The notes under the pieces were generated by a model that worked only from the letters and a program-made list of their open reading frames with translations, was not told where the DNA came from and ran no database searches. Shown piece after piece: positions 41,244-50,078 of a stretch of DNA of 64,000 nucleotides. The stretch lies in the NCBI GenBank assembly GCA_020638635.1, contig JACKIE010000002.1, positions 391,450-455,449 on the forward strand. The letters run 5' to 3'. Source of the DNA: Planctomycetota bacterium (lineage in GTDB: Bacteria > Planctomycetota > UBA8742 > UBA2392). Made by a program: the position numbers and the translations under genes. Every line of letters begins with the position of its first letter. Position 1 is the stretch's first letter.

Positions 41244-41420
41244 TGGCATGCCTGACAGTGGCATGCGCACAGTGGCATGCGCACAGTGGCATGCGCTTCC
41301 AGCGCATGAGTAGTTCCACGCGCTTCCAGCGCGTGGCTGGCCATGGCCTTGAAGGCCATGGCACTACTCACGGCCTGGAAGGCCGTGCCACTCACTACAG
41401 TGCCTCTCACAGACGGTGCC
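41244..41420 (+). repeat. Array of short palindromes between two permease genes
   Basis: Four clear hairpins lie in tandem. Stems 41291-41297/41301-41307, 41316-41324/41328-41336, 41340-41349/41353-41362 and 41369-41376/41380-41387 have 3-base loops TCC, TCC, TGA and GGA, and AGTAGT/ACTACT or AGTGGC linkers. A run of repeated AGTGGCATGC units lies before them (41251-41290). There is no coding potential. The spacing to the next ATG is about 37 bp. Confidence 0.85.
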
Positions 41421-41457
41421 ACTTCTCCTGCCCTGTTGCCGCTTGTAGCTTGCTACG

Positions 41458-42717
41458 ATGGGGGTTTTCGGGGCTTTGCTTCTGCTGATCCGGCGGCAGG
41501 TTACTCATGACCTGTTCCGTACTTCAGTGTCCGTGGGCGCGGTGGCCTGCGGCGTGATCATTACGGTGGCCGTCAACGGCGTGATGGCGGGCTTTGAGAC
41601 CAAGTTCGTGCTACGTACCATCGAGACCAGCCCCCAGATTATGGTCTACGACGACCCCGCCGGCGGCGGACGTGGCCTGGCCGACGACTGGTCCGACCAA
41701 CTGGGTATCGTCACCGTCACCAGCGCCCCGGCGCCCGACCAGCCCCCGCGCATCGAAAAGCCCGCCGAGTTGCTGGCCGCACTGGCCGCCATGCCCGAGG
41801 TCCGCGCGGCCGCACCGGCCATGGTGGGCTCGGCCATTTTCCAGTTCGGCGGCCGAGAAGCGCGCGCCGACCTGAGCGGAATAGTGCCCGAGCAGCACCA
41901 GCGCGTGGTGGACCTCGAGAAAGACCTGGTCTCGGGCACTCTGACCGACCTGTACGCCTCGGGCGACGGTGTGATTCTGGGCCAGGGCCTGGCCGACACC
42001 CTGGGCGCCAAGCGCGGCGACTTCGTCACGGTGCGGCTCAGCATCGGCGAACGCCACGCCCTGCGCGTCGTGGGGGTAATCCACACCGGCGTGACGCTGA
42101 CCGATCTGCGTTCGGCCTACACACTGCTCAGCGTCGCCCAGCGCATCATGGGCAGAGGCCGCGAGGTCAACCGCGTGGCCGTGCGGCTGCATGATTTCGA
42201 CGACGCGCTGGAGGTGGCCGAGCGCATTGAGGCCCTGACCGGCAAACGCGCGATCTCGTGGCAGGAGTTCAACACCCACGTGATCTCGCTGCTGAACACC
42301 AACCGCATGCTGACCGACATCGTGGGCGTGGGCGTGCTGATCGTGGCGGGCTTTGGCATCCTGAACGTGCTGATGATGACCGTCTTGGACAAGCTGAACT
42401 CGATCGCCCTGCTGAAAGCCGTGGGCTACAGCGCCCTGGAGGTCAGCCTGGCCTGGCTGGGGCTGGGTCTGGTGGTGGGCTTGCTTGGAGTCGCGGTGGG
42501 CTGCAGCCTCGGCTATTATGTGGTGGAACTGCTGGGCACGATACCGATCCCGCGGCTCGCGGTGGTGGACACCGAGACGCTGCTGGTCAACAACCTGCCG
42601 AAGCACTACGTGCTGGCGGGCGGCGTGGCGGCCGGAGTTTCCATGCTGGCGGCCATGCTGCCGGCGCTGAAGGCCGGCCGGCTTGACCCGGTCGAGATCC
42701 TGCGGGGCCATAGCTGA
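41458..42717 (+). CDS. ABC exporter permease, FtsX/LolE-MacB type (paralogue)
   Basis: 419 aa, paralogous along its whole length to the permease at 39984. MGVFGALLLLIRRQVTHDLFRTSVSVGAVACGV is the first helix region. The periplasmic domain includes YASGDGVILGQGLADTLGAKRGD, matching YSSGGAMLLGAGIAELLGVKKGD of its sister. GILNVLMMTVLDKLNSIALLKAVGYSALEVSLAW is the FtsX core. Like LolC/LolE, two different permeases with one ATPase suggest an asymmetric transporter. The stop overlaps the ATPase start (TGATG). Confidence 0.92.
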   Translation: MGVFGALLLLIRRQVTHDLFRTSVSVGAVACGVIITVAVNGVMAGFETKFVLRTIETSPQIMVYDDPAGGGRGLADDWSDQLGIVTVTSAPAPDQPPRIEKPAELLAALAAMPEVRAAAPAMVGSAIFQFGGREARADLSGIVPEQHQRVVDLEKDLVSGTLTDLYASGDGVILGQGLADTLGAKRGDFVTVRLSIGERHALRVVGVIHTGVTLTDLRSAYTLLSVAQRIMGRGREVNRVAVRLHDFDDALEVAERIEALTGKRAISWQEFNTHVISLLNTNRMLTDIVGVGVLIVAGFGILNVLMMTVLDKLNSIALLKAVGYSALEVSLAWLGLGLVVGLLGVAVGCSLGYYVVELLGTIPIPRLAVVDTETLLVNNLPKHYVLAGGVAAGVSMLAAMLPALKAGRLDPVEILRGHS

Positions 42718-43475
42718 TGATCGAGCTGAACCATCGCGAACGCGGCAAACCGGTGATCGAGCTGCGCGACCTCACGCGCACGCTGGGCGAAGGCGAAACC
42801 GCGAACCTGGTGCTGAAGGGCGTCAACCTGACCATCCGCCAGGGCGAGTTCTGCAGCATTGTGGGGCCGTCAGGGTCCGGCAAGTCCACGCTGATGTACC
42901 TGCTGGGGGCGCTGGACCGCCCGACCGGCGGCCAGGTGCTGATCGACGACCACGATACCCGAGGCATGGGCGACCTTGAACTAGCCGAGCTGCGCAACCA
43001 GAAGCTGGGTTTCATCTTCCAGTTCCACTACCTGATGCCCGAGTTCAGCGCGCTGGAGAACGTGATGATGCCCATGTTCAAGCGCGGCCTGGCGCGAGGC
43101 GATGCCACCGAGCGCGCCCATGAGTTGTTGACGCACCTGGGCATCGGTGACAAGACCCACCGCCCCCCGGGCAAGCTGTCCGGCGGCGAGCAGCAGCGCG
43201 TGGCGATCGCCCGGGCGCTGGCCAACCAGCCCCTGGTGGTGCTGGGCGACGAGCCCACAGGCAACCTGGACACCAGCAACGCCGACAACGTTTTCGCCAT
43301 CTTCGAAAAACTGGTAAAAGAAGAGCACCAGACCATCGTTGTGGTGACCCACGACCTCGACCTGGCGGCCCGGACCGACCGCATCATCCGCCTGGTGGAC
43401 GGGCTGGTGGTTGACGACGGCCCCACGGCCGATGTGATGGAGCGCATGCGGGCGGCGATCGGCACCCATGAGTGA
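42717..43475 (+). CDS. ABC transporter ATPase (LolD/MacB-type)
   Basis: 252 aa. Walker A GPSGSGKST (about residue 51), LGFIFQFHYLMPEFSALENVMMP with the Q-loop (family-typical for LolD/MacB), signature LSGGEQQRVAIARAL (about 152), Walker B PLVVLGDEPTGNLD and switch His in VVVTHDLDLA. The FQFHxL and DEPTGNLD words place it in the LolD/MacB/FtsE group, which drives mechanotransmission or lipoprotein release rather than classic substrate translocation. Its final 8 bp overlap the next gene, so the ALDH-like protein is tied to this transporter. Confidence 0.95.
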   Translation: MIELNHRERGKPVIELRDLTRTLGEGETANLVLKGVNLTIRQGEFCSIVGPSGSGKSTLMYLLGALDRPTGGQVLIDDHDTRGMGDLELAELRNQKLGFIFQFHYLMPEFSALENVMMPMFKRGLARGDATERAHELLTHLGIGDKTHRPPGKLSGGEQQRVAIARALANQPLVVLGDEPTGNLDTSNADNVFAIFEKLVKEEHQTIVVVTHDLDLAARTDRIIRLVDGLVVDDGPTADVMERMRAAIGTHE

Positions 43476-45495
43476 GCCGGAAAAACAACCGGGCCAGGAA
43501 GAAGGCGGCGAAAGCGTCGTCCACAATTACGTGGATGCCGAGCGCCCGGGTTCCGAGTTCGACACCCGCGAGATGCCCGCCCTGCCGGAAAAGACCGACG
43601 ACCCCGACGAAACCAGGCCCGACGAGAGTGTCCACGGCGTGTTCGTGGACAGCACGCGGCCTGGCTCCAACCACGACACCATCGTCGCCCAGCGCGACAC
43701 GGGCAGCGAGAGCGTCGAGCGCATCGCCGCCAGCCCCGGCCGCACGGGATCGAACGACCAGACCCGCAGCTTTGAGAGAGCCGACGACGAGGACGACGAA
43801 GACGCCACGGCCATGGCTACCCGCAAGGCCGACGCGTTCGACGACCTGGAGACCCGCGAAGTACCGGCCCTCAGCGACGACTGGAAGCGCCGCGCCTCGG
43901 AAGTGGCAGATGCCATGGGCGAATCGGCCCAGATCGTGGGCCCATTCGGTGACGAAGAACCGCTGGACACCTCTTTGGCCGCGTCGGTTGCGGCGGCCAG
44001 CGGAGAGTTGCCGCTTCCCACAGGTGATTCGACAAACAAGGTGGCTGGGTCGGTGCTCGAGAAGGCCCGAGCGGCGCAACTGGAATGGGAAGCGTTGCGC
44101 TTTGAACAACGCTTGCCCTACTTTGAAGATCTGCGCAACGAACTGGTCACGCAACGCGGCGATTACGTGCCCTCGATGGCGACCGCGATCGGCCGTCCGA
44201 TGGTTGAGACCTTGAGCGGCGAATACATGCCGGTGCTGGAAGCGCTCCGCACGCTGGATGAAATCGTTCCGCCGCTGCTGGTTGATCAGCACTCCGCGGG
44301 ACCGCCGGCCACACACCAGGGTTTGAGCGCCGCGGTTCGCATGACTCCTTACGGTGTAATCCTGCTGGCTAACGGCGCCCGCTCGCCGTTTGCGTTCCCG
44401 ATGACGCTGGCAATTGACGCCCTGGCGACGGGAAACGCCGTAGTGTTGTGCGGCGCTGACACGCATCCGCGCCTGAACGAGACCATGCGCAAGCTGTTCC
44501 AGCGAGCGAAGTTCCCGGACGGCCTGGTGCAGGTAGTGGGAGGCGACAGTGAAACCATTCGCGCGCTGGCGGACGGCGCAGACAAGCTGATTTTCGAGGG
44601 CGACCCAGAGATTGCTTCGCGCCTTGCCTCGAAGTGCGCGGCCGCGGGTGTTGAACTCCAGCTCGTCCGCAAGGCCAAAGACGTGCTGGTAGTTCTGGCT
44701 TCAGCGAACATGGAGCGCGCGGTCACCGCCGCGCTGTCGGGCGCGTTCGCCTCGGGCGGTCTGCGTCAGGGCGCGATTGAAAGGATCGTGATCGAGGCCG
44801 GGGCCTATGACGAATTCCGCATGCGATTCATCGACGCGATCCGCAATATGAACAGCCATCACGCGCAGCTTGCATCCATCAACGATGGCTTCAATCCGCG
44901 TCGCGCGCAGTTGCTGATCGAAGATGCCATCGCCAAGGGGGCCCGCGTGACTTACCCGGCCGGCGAGGTTCCTGGCCGCTGGATCCATTGGAAGGCTGCC
45001 GTAGTCGAGGCGCTTGCGCCGGGCGCCAGGCTTTCCACGGAGTGCTTCGAGGGTCCCGGCTGCATCCTGTACCGCGCCGAGTCGCCCGCCGGGGAGGCGC
45101 GGCACCTGCTGCGCCTGCTGCCCGCGAACAACCTGTCCGTGCTGGGCAGGCCTGACCGCCAGCTCACCGCCCTTCTGGAAGCCTTGCCCGCGTCGCGCGT
45201 AGCGTTCAATGAACCGATCCTCTCCGGCGCTGCGGCCGGAGGCGGCGTACCGCTGGGTGCAGAGACGCCTCGAACCATGTGCGGTCCTCACGCCATGCTG
45301 CGCCCCAAGCTGGTGGTGCATAGCGAAGACGCTGGCCGGCGTGTCGGCTGGTTCCCGTACACTGACGACAAGGCGTACGCGATGATGGATGCCATCGAGG
45401 CAATGTACGGAGTCAAGGCCGGGAAGCGCCTGAAGGCATCGTTCAAGCTGCTGCTGAACTCCACCATGCGCCGCCTGCTGCAAGGCGAAGAGTAA
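43468..45495 (+). CDS. Aldehyde-dehydrogenase-fold pseudoenzyme with acidic repeat-bearing N-terminus
   Basis: 675 aa. Residues 1 to about 190 are acidic and disordered, with recurring words ERPGSEFDTREMPAL (25-39), STRPGSNHDT (62-71), PGRTGSNDQTR (90-100) and ETREVPAL (128-135). From about 210 it follows an ALDH: RMTPYGVILLANGARSPFAFPMTLAI, ALATGNAVVLCGAD, GLVQVVGGDSETI, and DKLIFEGDPEIASRLASK. The ELGGK glutamate motif has become LQLVRKAK and the catalytic-Cys segment GQxC is GLRQGAIER, so neither the general base nor the nucleophile is present. A binding or scaffold role is likelier than catalysis. It overlaps the ATPase gene by 8 bp, so it is the fifth gene of the export operon. Confidence 0.8.
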   Translation: MSEPEKQPGQEEGGESVVHNYVDAERPGSEFDTREMPALPEKTDDPDETRPDESVHGVFVDSTRPGSNHDTIVAQRDTGSESVERIAASPGRTGSNDQTRSFERADDEDDEDATAMATRKADAFDDLETREVPALSDDWKRRASEVADAMGESAQIVGPFGDEEPLDTSLAASVAAASGELPLPTGDSTNKVAGSVLEKARAAQLEWEALRFEQRLPYFEDLRNELVTQRGDYVPSMATAIGRPMVETLSGEYMPVLEALRTLDEIVPPLLVDQHSAGPPATHQGLSAAVRMTPYGVILLANGARSPFAFPMTLAIDALATGNAVVLCGADTHPRLNETMRKLFQRAKFPDGLVQVVGGDSETIRALADGADKLIFEGDPEIASRLASKCAAAGVELQLVRKAKDVLVVLASANMERAVTAALSGAFASGGLRQGAIERIVIEAGAYDEFRMRFIDAIRNMNSHHAQLASINDGFNPRRAQLLIEDAIAKGARVTYPAGEVPGRWIHWKAAVVEALAPGARLSTECFEGPGCILYRAESPAGEARHLLRLLPANNLSVLGRPDRQLTALLEALPASRVAFNEPILSGAAAGGGVPLGAETPRTMCGPHAMLRPKLVVHSEDAGRRVGWFPYTDDKAYAMMDAIEAMYGVKAGKRLKASFKLLLNSTMRRLLQGEE

Positions 45496-45514
45496 GCGGC
45501 CTGCTCGCTACTTC

Positions 45515-45779
45515 ACGCGAAGAAGCGAAGAGGGCGAAGCACGCGAAAGCTGTTCTCCCAGCGGCTGGCGCTCCAGCCCATGCTCCTTGAATCAACTACA
45601 AAAGCGTTCAACCACGAAGGACCACCCAGGACCACGAAGAACTGCTGAAGACAAATAAGTCCTTCGTGGTCCTTAGTGGCCCTTCGTGGTTAATGGCAGT
45701 TGCAGTTGAGTGACCGCACATCGGCTGGTACGTAGACAGCTCCGGTAATCATGCCTTCGAGTTCTTCGCTTCTTCGCGT
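45515..45779 (+). repeat. Nested inverted repeats in a 291-bp gene-free gap
   Basis: The outer arms 45515-45531 and 45763-45779 are exact 17-bp inverse complements (ACGCGAAGAAGCGAAGA). The inner arms 45610-45620 and 45681-45691 are exact (AACCACGAAGG), with further CCACGAAG/CTTCGTGG copies at 45631-45639 and 45661-45670. No gene is seen inside. It lies between the convergent ALDH-like and carbamoyltransferase genes. Confidence 0.85.
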
Positions 45780-45786
45780 ACAGCCC

Positions 45787-47553
45787 CTACAGGCCGCCGT
45801 AGAAGGCGCGGCGGGCGAGCTCGGCGTGTTTGGGTTTCGTGGCGTCCGGGTCCGCGCGGCGCAGCACGACGTAGGGCCCGGCAATCACGCCATCCAGGCC
45901 CTGGGTACGCCAGCTTTCCCGCGCGTCCTGTACCGTGCGCACCAGTTGCCCGCGCCGGTTCAGCCACGGCGTGCACAGCAGCGGCGTGCGGCCGGCCGCC
46001 TGCCGGAACTTGCGCACCAGCGCTGCCGTCGCCGGGTCGCCGCCTTCATTCACGATCTGCACCGGCACGGGGCCGTGGGGGTTCATGCGGCCGGTCCAGG
46101 CCTGGGGGCGGCGCGGCTTCAGCCAGTACTCGCCGACGCTGCCCTGCGGCAGCTTCTCGGTGCCCAGGAACTCCGCCTCCAGTTCCGAGGCGAGGGCCAG
46201 GGTGGGCACCTCGTGCCAGAAGACGTCCGGTCGCAGCAGCTGCTGCGAGGCAGCCCGCAACTCAGGAAGGTCACCTCGGCACAGCAGCGAACGGTTGCCC
46301 AGCCCCAGCCTTGACAGGTCAACACGCCCCGTGATCCGTCCCAGCAGGGCGCCGCCGGCAAGCAACTCGGCCGCCCGGGCCTCCAGGTTCTCCGGTTGGT
46401 CCACCCACACGCCGCCCCGGGCCTCTTCCTTGCGCGCGAACTCTGCGCAGTCGCCCTCCCCGGCGTCCTCCCCAAGCCAGGGCTGACCGAGCGGCAGGAC
46501 GTGTTCCACGCCCTTCTTTTCTGCCAGCGCCAGAATGGAAGCCCCAATCGCGTTACCGGCATCCGTCGGCGCCGGGCAGATGCTGAGTTGCGTGGCGCGG
46601 GTACAACTGGCGAGCGACGGGTACAACGAACGCAGGCCGAAAACGCTGCCGGTCAGCACAACGGCGTCGCATGCGGTTTTCTGGGCGCAGCGGTCGATCC
46701 ACTGGCCCAGGAATTGCTCCAGGAAACGCCGCGCGGCACCCGCGATGTGGTCGAATCGGCGGCGCCGCATGTGCATACGCAGAAACTCCACGCAGTCGTA
46801 AGTTTCCGGCAGGTTCCCGGCTCGCCGCCAGTTCAACGGCAGCAGCGGGTCAAACTCGAACAGGATGCTGAGTCGCTTGGTCACCTTGGAAAGCTGCGGT
46901 CCGCGCGCCATGGCGCCCAGTTCCATCAGCAAACCCTCGTCTCGCTCGGGCACCATGCCCAGCAGGTAGGTGATGGTTTCCAGGAATGACCCGATGCTGT
47001 TGTCGTCGCCGATGGTTGCCACGCGGTCAAGACGGCCGCCCCGGCTCACGTGGACTGAGGCCGCGATTCCGTCCCCGGAACCCTCACAGCACAGTACCAG
47101 CAGCCGCCCGTCCTGGCTGTGGGTGCCGGCCGCCGCCACGGCTGCCTGGGCCAGGTGGTGGTCTATGAACGTGCTGCGATCGGACTTCAAGCCCAGCTTT
47201 TCCAGGTGCCGAAGCCGGTCGCGTCTTGAAGGCTTGCGGCTGGTGAAAGGCACGGCCGTGCGCAGGAGCTTCTTGGCCGAGGCCCGGAAGGTGCCCGACT
47301 CGGCGAACTGCTTCAGCAACTCGCGGCGGGTACGCGGCTCAGGCAGGTGCTGGCCGGCAAAAGCGATCACATCGATCTCTTCTCCGCCCAGGCCTTCCAC
47401 TGCCATCAGGTGCTCGAGTGCGTGCGAAGGAAAGCCGGTGACCTCGAAGGGGTCGTCAACGTAGTCGGCCTCAAAACCGATGCGCTCCACGACGCCCTCG
47501 CGAAGCAGCACAACGCTGGGGTCCTTGCCGTCATGAATTCCAAGTATTAGCAT
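45787..47553 (-). CDS. NodU/CmcH-family carbamoyltransferase
   Basis: 588 aa from the ATG at 47553. The N-terminal Kae1-like ATPase fold begins LILGIHDGKDPSVVLL, and IDHHLAQAAVAA (about residue 130) is the metal-binding HHxAHA-type motif with Gln replacing the second His. LCCEGSGDGIAASVHV corresponds to the DGxGD block, and ICPAPTDAGNAIGAS closes the domain. The C-terminal YrdC-like lobe has GPVPVQIVNEGG and TPWLNRRGQLVRTVQDARESW in place of the usual NTSFNxxGEPIV. Relatives transfer carbamoyl from carbamoyl phosphate to sugars or antibiotics. The altered motifs leave activity uncertain. It is divergent from pdxJ across 47 bp. Confidence 0.85.
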   Translation of the reverse strand: MLILGIHDGKDPSVVLLREGVVERIGFEADYVDDPFEVTGFPSHALEHLMAVEGLGGEEIDVIAFAGQHLPEPRTRRELLKQFAESGTFRASAKKLLRTAVPFTSRKPSRRDRLRHLEKLGLKSDRSTFIDHHLAQAAVAAAGTHSQDGRLLVLCCEGSGDGIAASVHVSRGGRLDRVATIGDDNSIGSFLETITYLLGMVPERDEGLLMELGAMARGPQLSKVTKRLSILFEFDPLLPLNWRRAGNLPETYDCVEFLRMHMRRRRFDHIAGAARRFLEQFLGQWIDRCAQKTACDAVVLTGSVFGLRSLYPSLASCTRATQLSICPAPTDAGNAIGASILALAEKKGVEHVLPLGQPWLGEDAGEGDCAEFARKEEARGGVWVDQPENLEARAAELLAGGALLGRITGRVDLSRLGLGNRSLLCRGDLPELRAASQQLLRPDVFWHEVPTLALASELEAEFLGTEKLPQGSVGEYWLKPRRPQAWTGRMNPHGPVPVQIVNEGGDPATAALVRKFRQAAGRTPLLCTPWLNRRGQLVRTVQDARESWRTQGLDGVIAGPYVVLRRADPDATKPKHAELARRAFYGGL

Positions 47554-47600
47554 CGAGTCAGTATAAACCAGCAAAGCCGCAACGCGAACGGAGAAGCAGC

Positions 47601-48323
47601 ATGACCCTGCTCGGAGTCAACGTTGACCATGTAGCCACGCTTCGCAATGCTCGCGGCACTGGTGAACCGGAACCCCTGCAGGCTGCTCTCTCGGCCAGGC
47701 TTGGCGGCGCGGACGGCATCGTGTGCCATCTGCGCGAAGATCGGCGGCACATCAACGAGCGTGACGTGCGGCTTCTGCTTGAGACCGTTCATGCGGGACT
47801 GCAGCTGGAACTCGCACTGGCGGACGACATCGTGAAGTTCGCGCTCGAGGTCAAGCCCGCCGAAGTGATGATCGTGCCGGAACGTCGGCAGGAACTCACG
47901 ACGGAGGGCGGTTTCGACGCGATTGGCGGCCAGGCAAAACTGGCCGCCGCCATCGCCGCCTTCCGTGAGGCGGGAATCACCGTCAGCGTGTTCGTCGCGC
48001 CCGAGATGGCGCAACTGGAAGCGGCCCAAAAAGCCGGCGCCGAAACGGTCGAGCTTCACACCGGCCCGTTTTCTCACGCGCGGACAGCAGCCGAGCAGGA
48101 CGTCGAGCTGGACAAGATTGAAACCGCCGCGCACCGCGCCTGGGAACTCGGGCTGGAGGTGCACGCCGGGCACGGGCTGAACTACGGCAACATCGAACGC
48201 CTGCTGAAAACGGTGCCCGTCGAGAGGGTCAACATCGGTCATGCCATTGTCAGCCGCGCGCTGTTTACAGGCTTTGAAAACGCCGTCCGCGACATGAAGG
48301 CTCTCATCGCCGCATCAAGCTGA
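47601..48323 (+). CDS. pdxJ: Pyridoxine 5'-phosphate synthase
   Basis: 240 aa with GGAGA before the ATG. LLGVNVDHVATLRNARGT, GADGIVCHLREDRRHINERDV, ELALADDIVKFALEVKP, VTLVPE-like VMIVPERRQELTTEGG, ETVELHTGPFSHA and LEVHAGHGLNYGNIERL are the conserved active-site blocks. The enzyme condenses 1-deoxyxylulose 5-phosphate with aminoacetone phosphate in the DXP-dependent vitamin B6 pathway, which also implies pdxA elsewhere. PLP is used by the threonine aldolase in this window. Convergent with the gene at 48338. Confidence 0.97.
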   Translation: MTLLGVNVDHVATLRNARGTGEPEPLQAALSARLGGADGIVCHLREDRRHINERDVRLLLETVHAGLQLELALADDIVKFALEVKPAEVMIVPERRQELTTEGGFDAIGGQAKLAAAIAAFREAGITVSVFVAPEMAQLEAAQKAGAETVELHTGPFSHARTAAEQDVELDKIETAAHRAWELGLEVHAGHGLNYGNIERLLKTVPVERVNIGHAIVSRALFTGFENAVRDMKALIAASS

Positions 48324-48337
48324 CGCGCGACCCGTGG

Positions 48338-50077
48338 TCATCGGCAGCGGGCGCACAGCTCGATCGCTTTCAGCGTCCACCAGCTCTTTGGCGAAATCTC
48401 CGTGAAACGGCGGAAGCGGTCGATCGCCTGCTGGTATTCCCCGAGTTGCATGTGCAGCGTTGCCAGCGACCAGGTAGCCGCGCGATGCCCCGGATCGAGC
48501 TCGACCGCGCGCATCAGGCAGGGCAGAGCTTTTTCGCGGATCGACTCCGCGTCGCGCGGGGAAAGAAGCCATTCGGTTACGCCCGCTTCATACTCACTCT
48601 CGGCGCCGCGCGCCCCACACGCGAGTTCCCGCTTGAACTGGTTCAGCCGATGCTCGCTGCATCCGCGCAGGTTGGCGGGAATCCAGGGTTGCTCCTTGTT
48701 CGGCGCGACGTGCCGCTCGAACCATTCGCGTGTTTCGCGCGACAGCACTTCTTCACCGAACGCCTCCCTCGTCATCCAGTTTACGTAGTCGCGGATCAGC
48801 CCGTTTCGCAGCTTCAGGTTGGCGCGGATGCCCCGGTTGGCCGGGATGCTTTCGCGGTAGCTGGCCAGCAGGGCCTTGTTCAACTCGCCTGCGTCCACCT
48901 CAAGCCGGTACATCACGGCCCCGTGCGCGAGACTTGCGATCGCGCCCCCGACGCAGCGTTGGGGCACCACCCAGCGATTGCGCCTGGCATCAAACACACC
49001 ATCACCGATCCCCGGCGCGAGCAGGAGTTCCGGTAAACCGAAACGCGCGGACTGCGGGTTGTCAATCAGCCGCGGATCGAATTGCAGGATGTGCTCCATG
49101 GCGTCGGCGGCGACGCCCGGGTCGATGTACTCTACGTGCTCGTCCACCGGAACGGCGCACTCCGTCACGTGGGCGTAGCGCGCGGCCAGACGCAGCAGGC
49201 CGGCCACCGCGTCAAGCTCGCGCAGCAGCGCCTTGCGGGTCTCGACGACCGTGACACGGCGGGCCGCGGACTCCTGCTCCATGACCTGCTGTTCCAGGCC
49301 GCGCCGCCTGGCATGAAGCTGAAGCAGGTGGCCCACACTCTCGTCCACGGCCTCCATGGCGGCAAGCACGAAGCCAGCCAGGGTGCTACGCGCGGCATCC
49401 GGCGTGCCTCCCAGGGGCGATAGGGCGCCGGCAATCTGTTCACGCCGAGAGTCCACAAAGTGGCGCAAAGTGCTCCAGGCTCGTCGCTCGTCGGCTGTCA
49501 TTGAGCTGGCCTCGCGCTCACGTGCCTGCAGGCGCTTGTATGGCTCTAGTTTCTCGTCAATCTCACCGAGCAACCGCAGCACGTGCGTACCGTGGGGCGT
49601 CTCGCCGAGCAACTCCACTACGCGGGCGTCGCGGTAGCGCGTGTGGACCAGGTGGGTTTCCGGCCACAGCTCGATGTCGCGAGAGAGAGCGTCCAGGTCC
49701 TGGCGCAACTCGCGGATCGTATCGCGGCGGCGTACGTCATCCAGCACGTCCTGCAGGGATTGATGCAGCAACAGCACGCCCTCGACGGTCTCGCCGGGGA
49801 GCAGCCTGACTGCCACCTCGCCCGGCTCGACGCCCGGGATCAGGCCATAGTCCAACAGGCGCAGTTGCTCGGGTGTGAGATCGTCGATTTCGTCACCTGG
49901 ACCGGACACCACGGCGGAAACGAGTTCGCGTGCGGTCTTCCAGAAAGCGGCGTTCAGCTGGGCGCGTCGATCCTCGAGGCTCGGGGCTTCCGGCGGAAGC
50001 TCACGCCCCTCTTCAAGTTCGCGCGTCTGCAGGAATTCCTGCAGGGCCGCGTCCAGAGCCGTAAATCGCGCCTCCAT
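48338..50077 (-). CDS. Large helical protein with C-terminal TPR-like repeats, unknown function
   Basis: 579 aa; start at 50077, 1 bp after the tyrA stop. The first 330 residues are charged and mainly helical, with coiled-coil stretches (TIRELRQDLDALSRDIELW and RRGLEQQVMEQESAARR). The middle (about 340-480) looks globular with EYIDPGVAADAMEHILQFDPRLI and FGLPELLLAPGIGDGVFDARRNRWVVP. The last 60 residues contain tandem TPR-like helices (KALPCLMRAVELDPGHRAATWSLATLH). There is no signal peptide or membrane span. It is the last gene of the secDF-tyrA series. Family not recognised. Confidence 0.75.
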   Translation of the reverse strand: MEARFTALDAALQEFLQTRELEEGRELPPEAPSLEDRRAQLNAAFWKTARELVSAVVSGPGDEIDDLTPEQLRLLDYGLIPGVEPGEVAVRLLPGETVEGVLLLHQSLQDVLDDVRRRDTIRELRQDLDALSRDIELWPETHLVHTRYRDARVVELLGETPHGTHVLRLLGEIDEKLEPYKRLQAREREASSMTADERRAWSTLRHFVDSRREQIAGALSPLGGTPDAARSTLAGFVLAAMEAVDESVGHLLQLHARRRGLEQQVMEQESAARRVTVVETRKALLRELDAVAGLLRLAARYAHVTECAVPVDEHVEYIDPGVAADAMEHILQFDPRLIDNPQSARFGLPELLLAPGIGDGVFDARRNRWVVPQRCVGGAIASLAHGAVMYRLEVDAGELNKALLASYRESIPANRGIRANLKLRNGLIRDYVNWMTREAFGEEVLSRETREWFERHVAPNKEQPWIPANLRGCSEHRLNQFKRELACGARGAESEYEAGVTEWLLSPRDAESIREKALPCLMRAVELDPGHRAATWSLATLHMQLGEYQQAIDRFRRFTEISPKSWWTLKAIELCARCR

Positions 50078-50078
50078 G

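Noticed and set aside
41291..41387. Tandem hairpins considered as a CRISPR array
   Set aside because: The repeats are short palindromes with unequal spacing and no unique spacers of constant size, and no cas genes are present.
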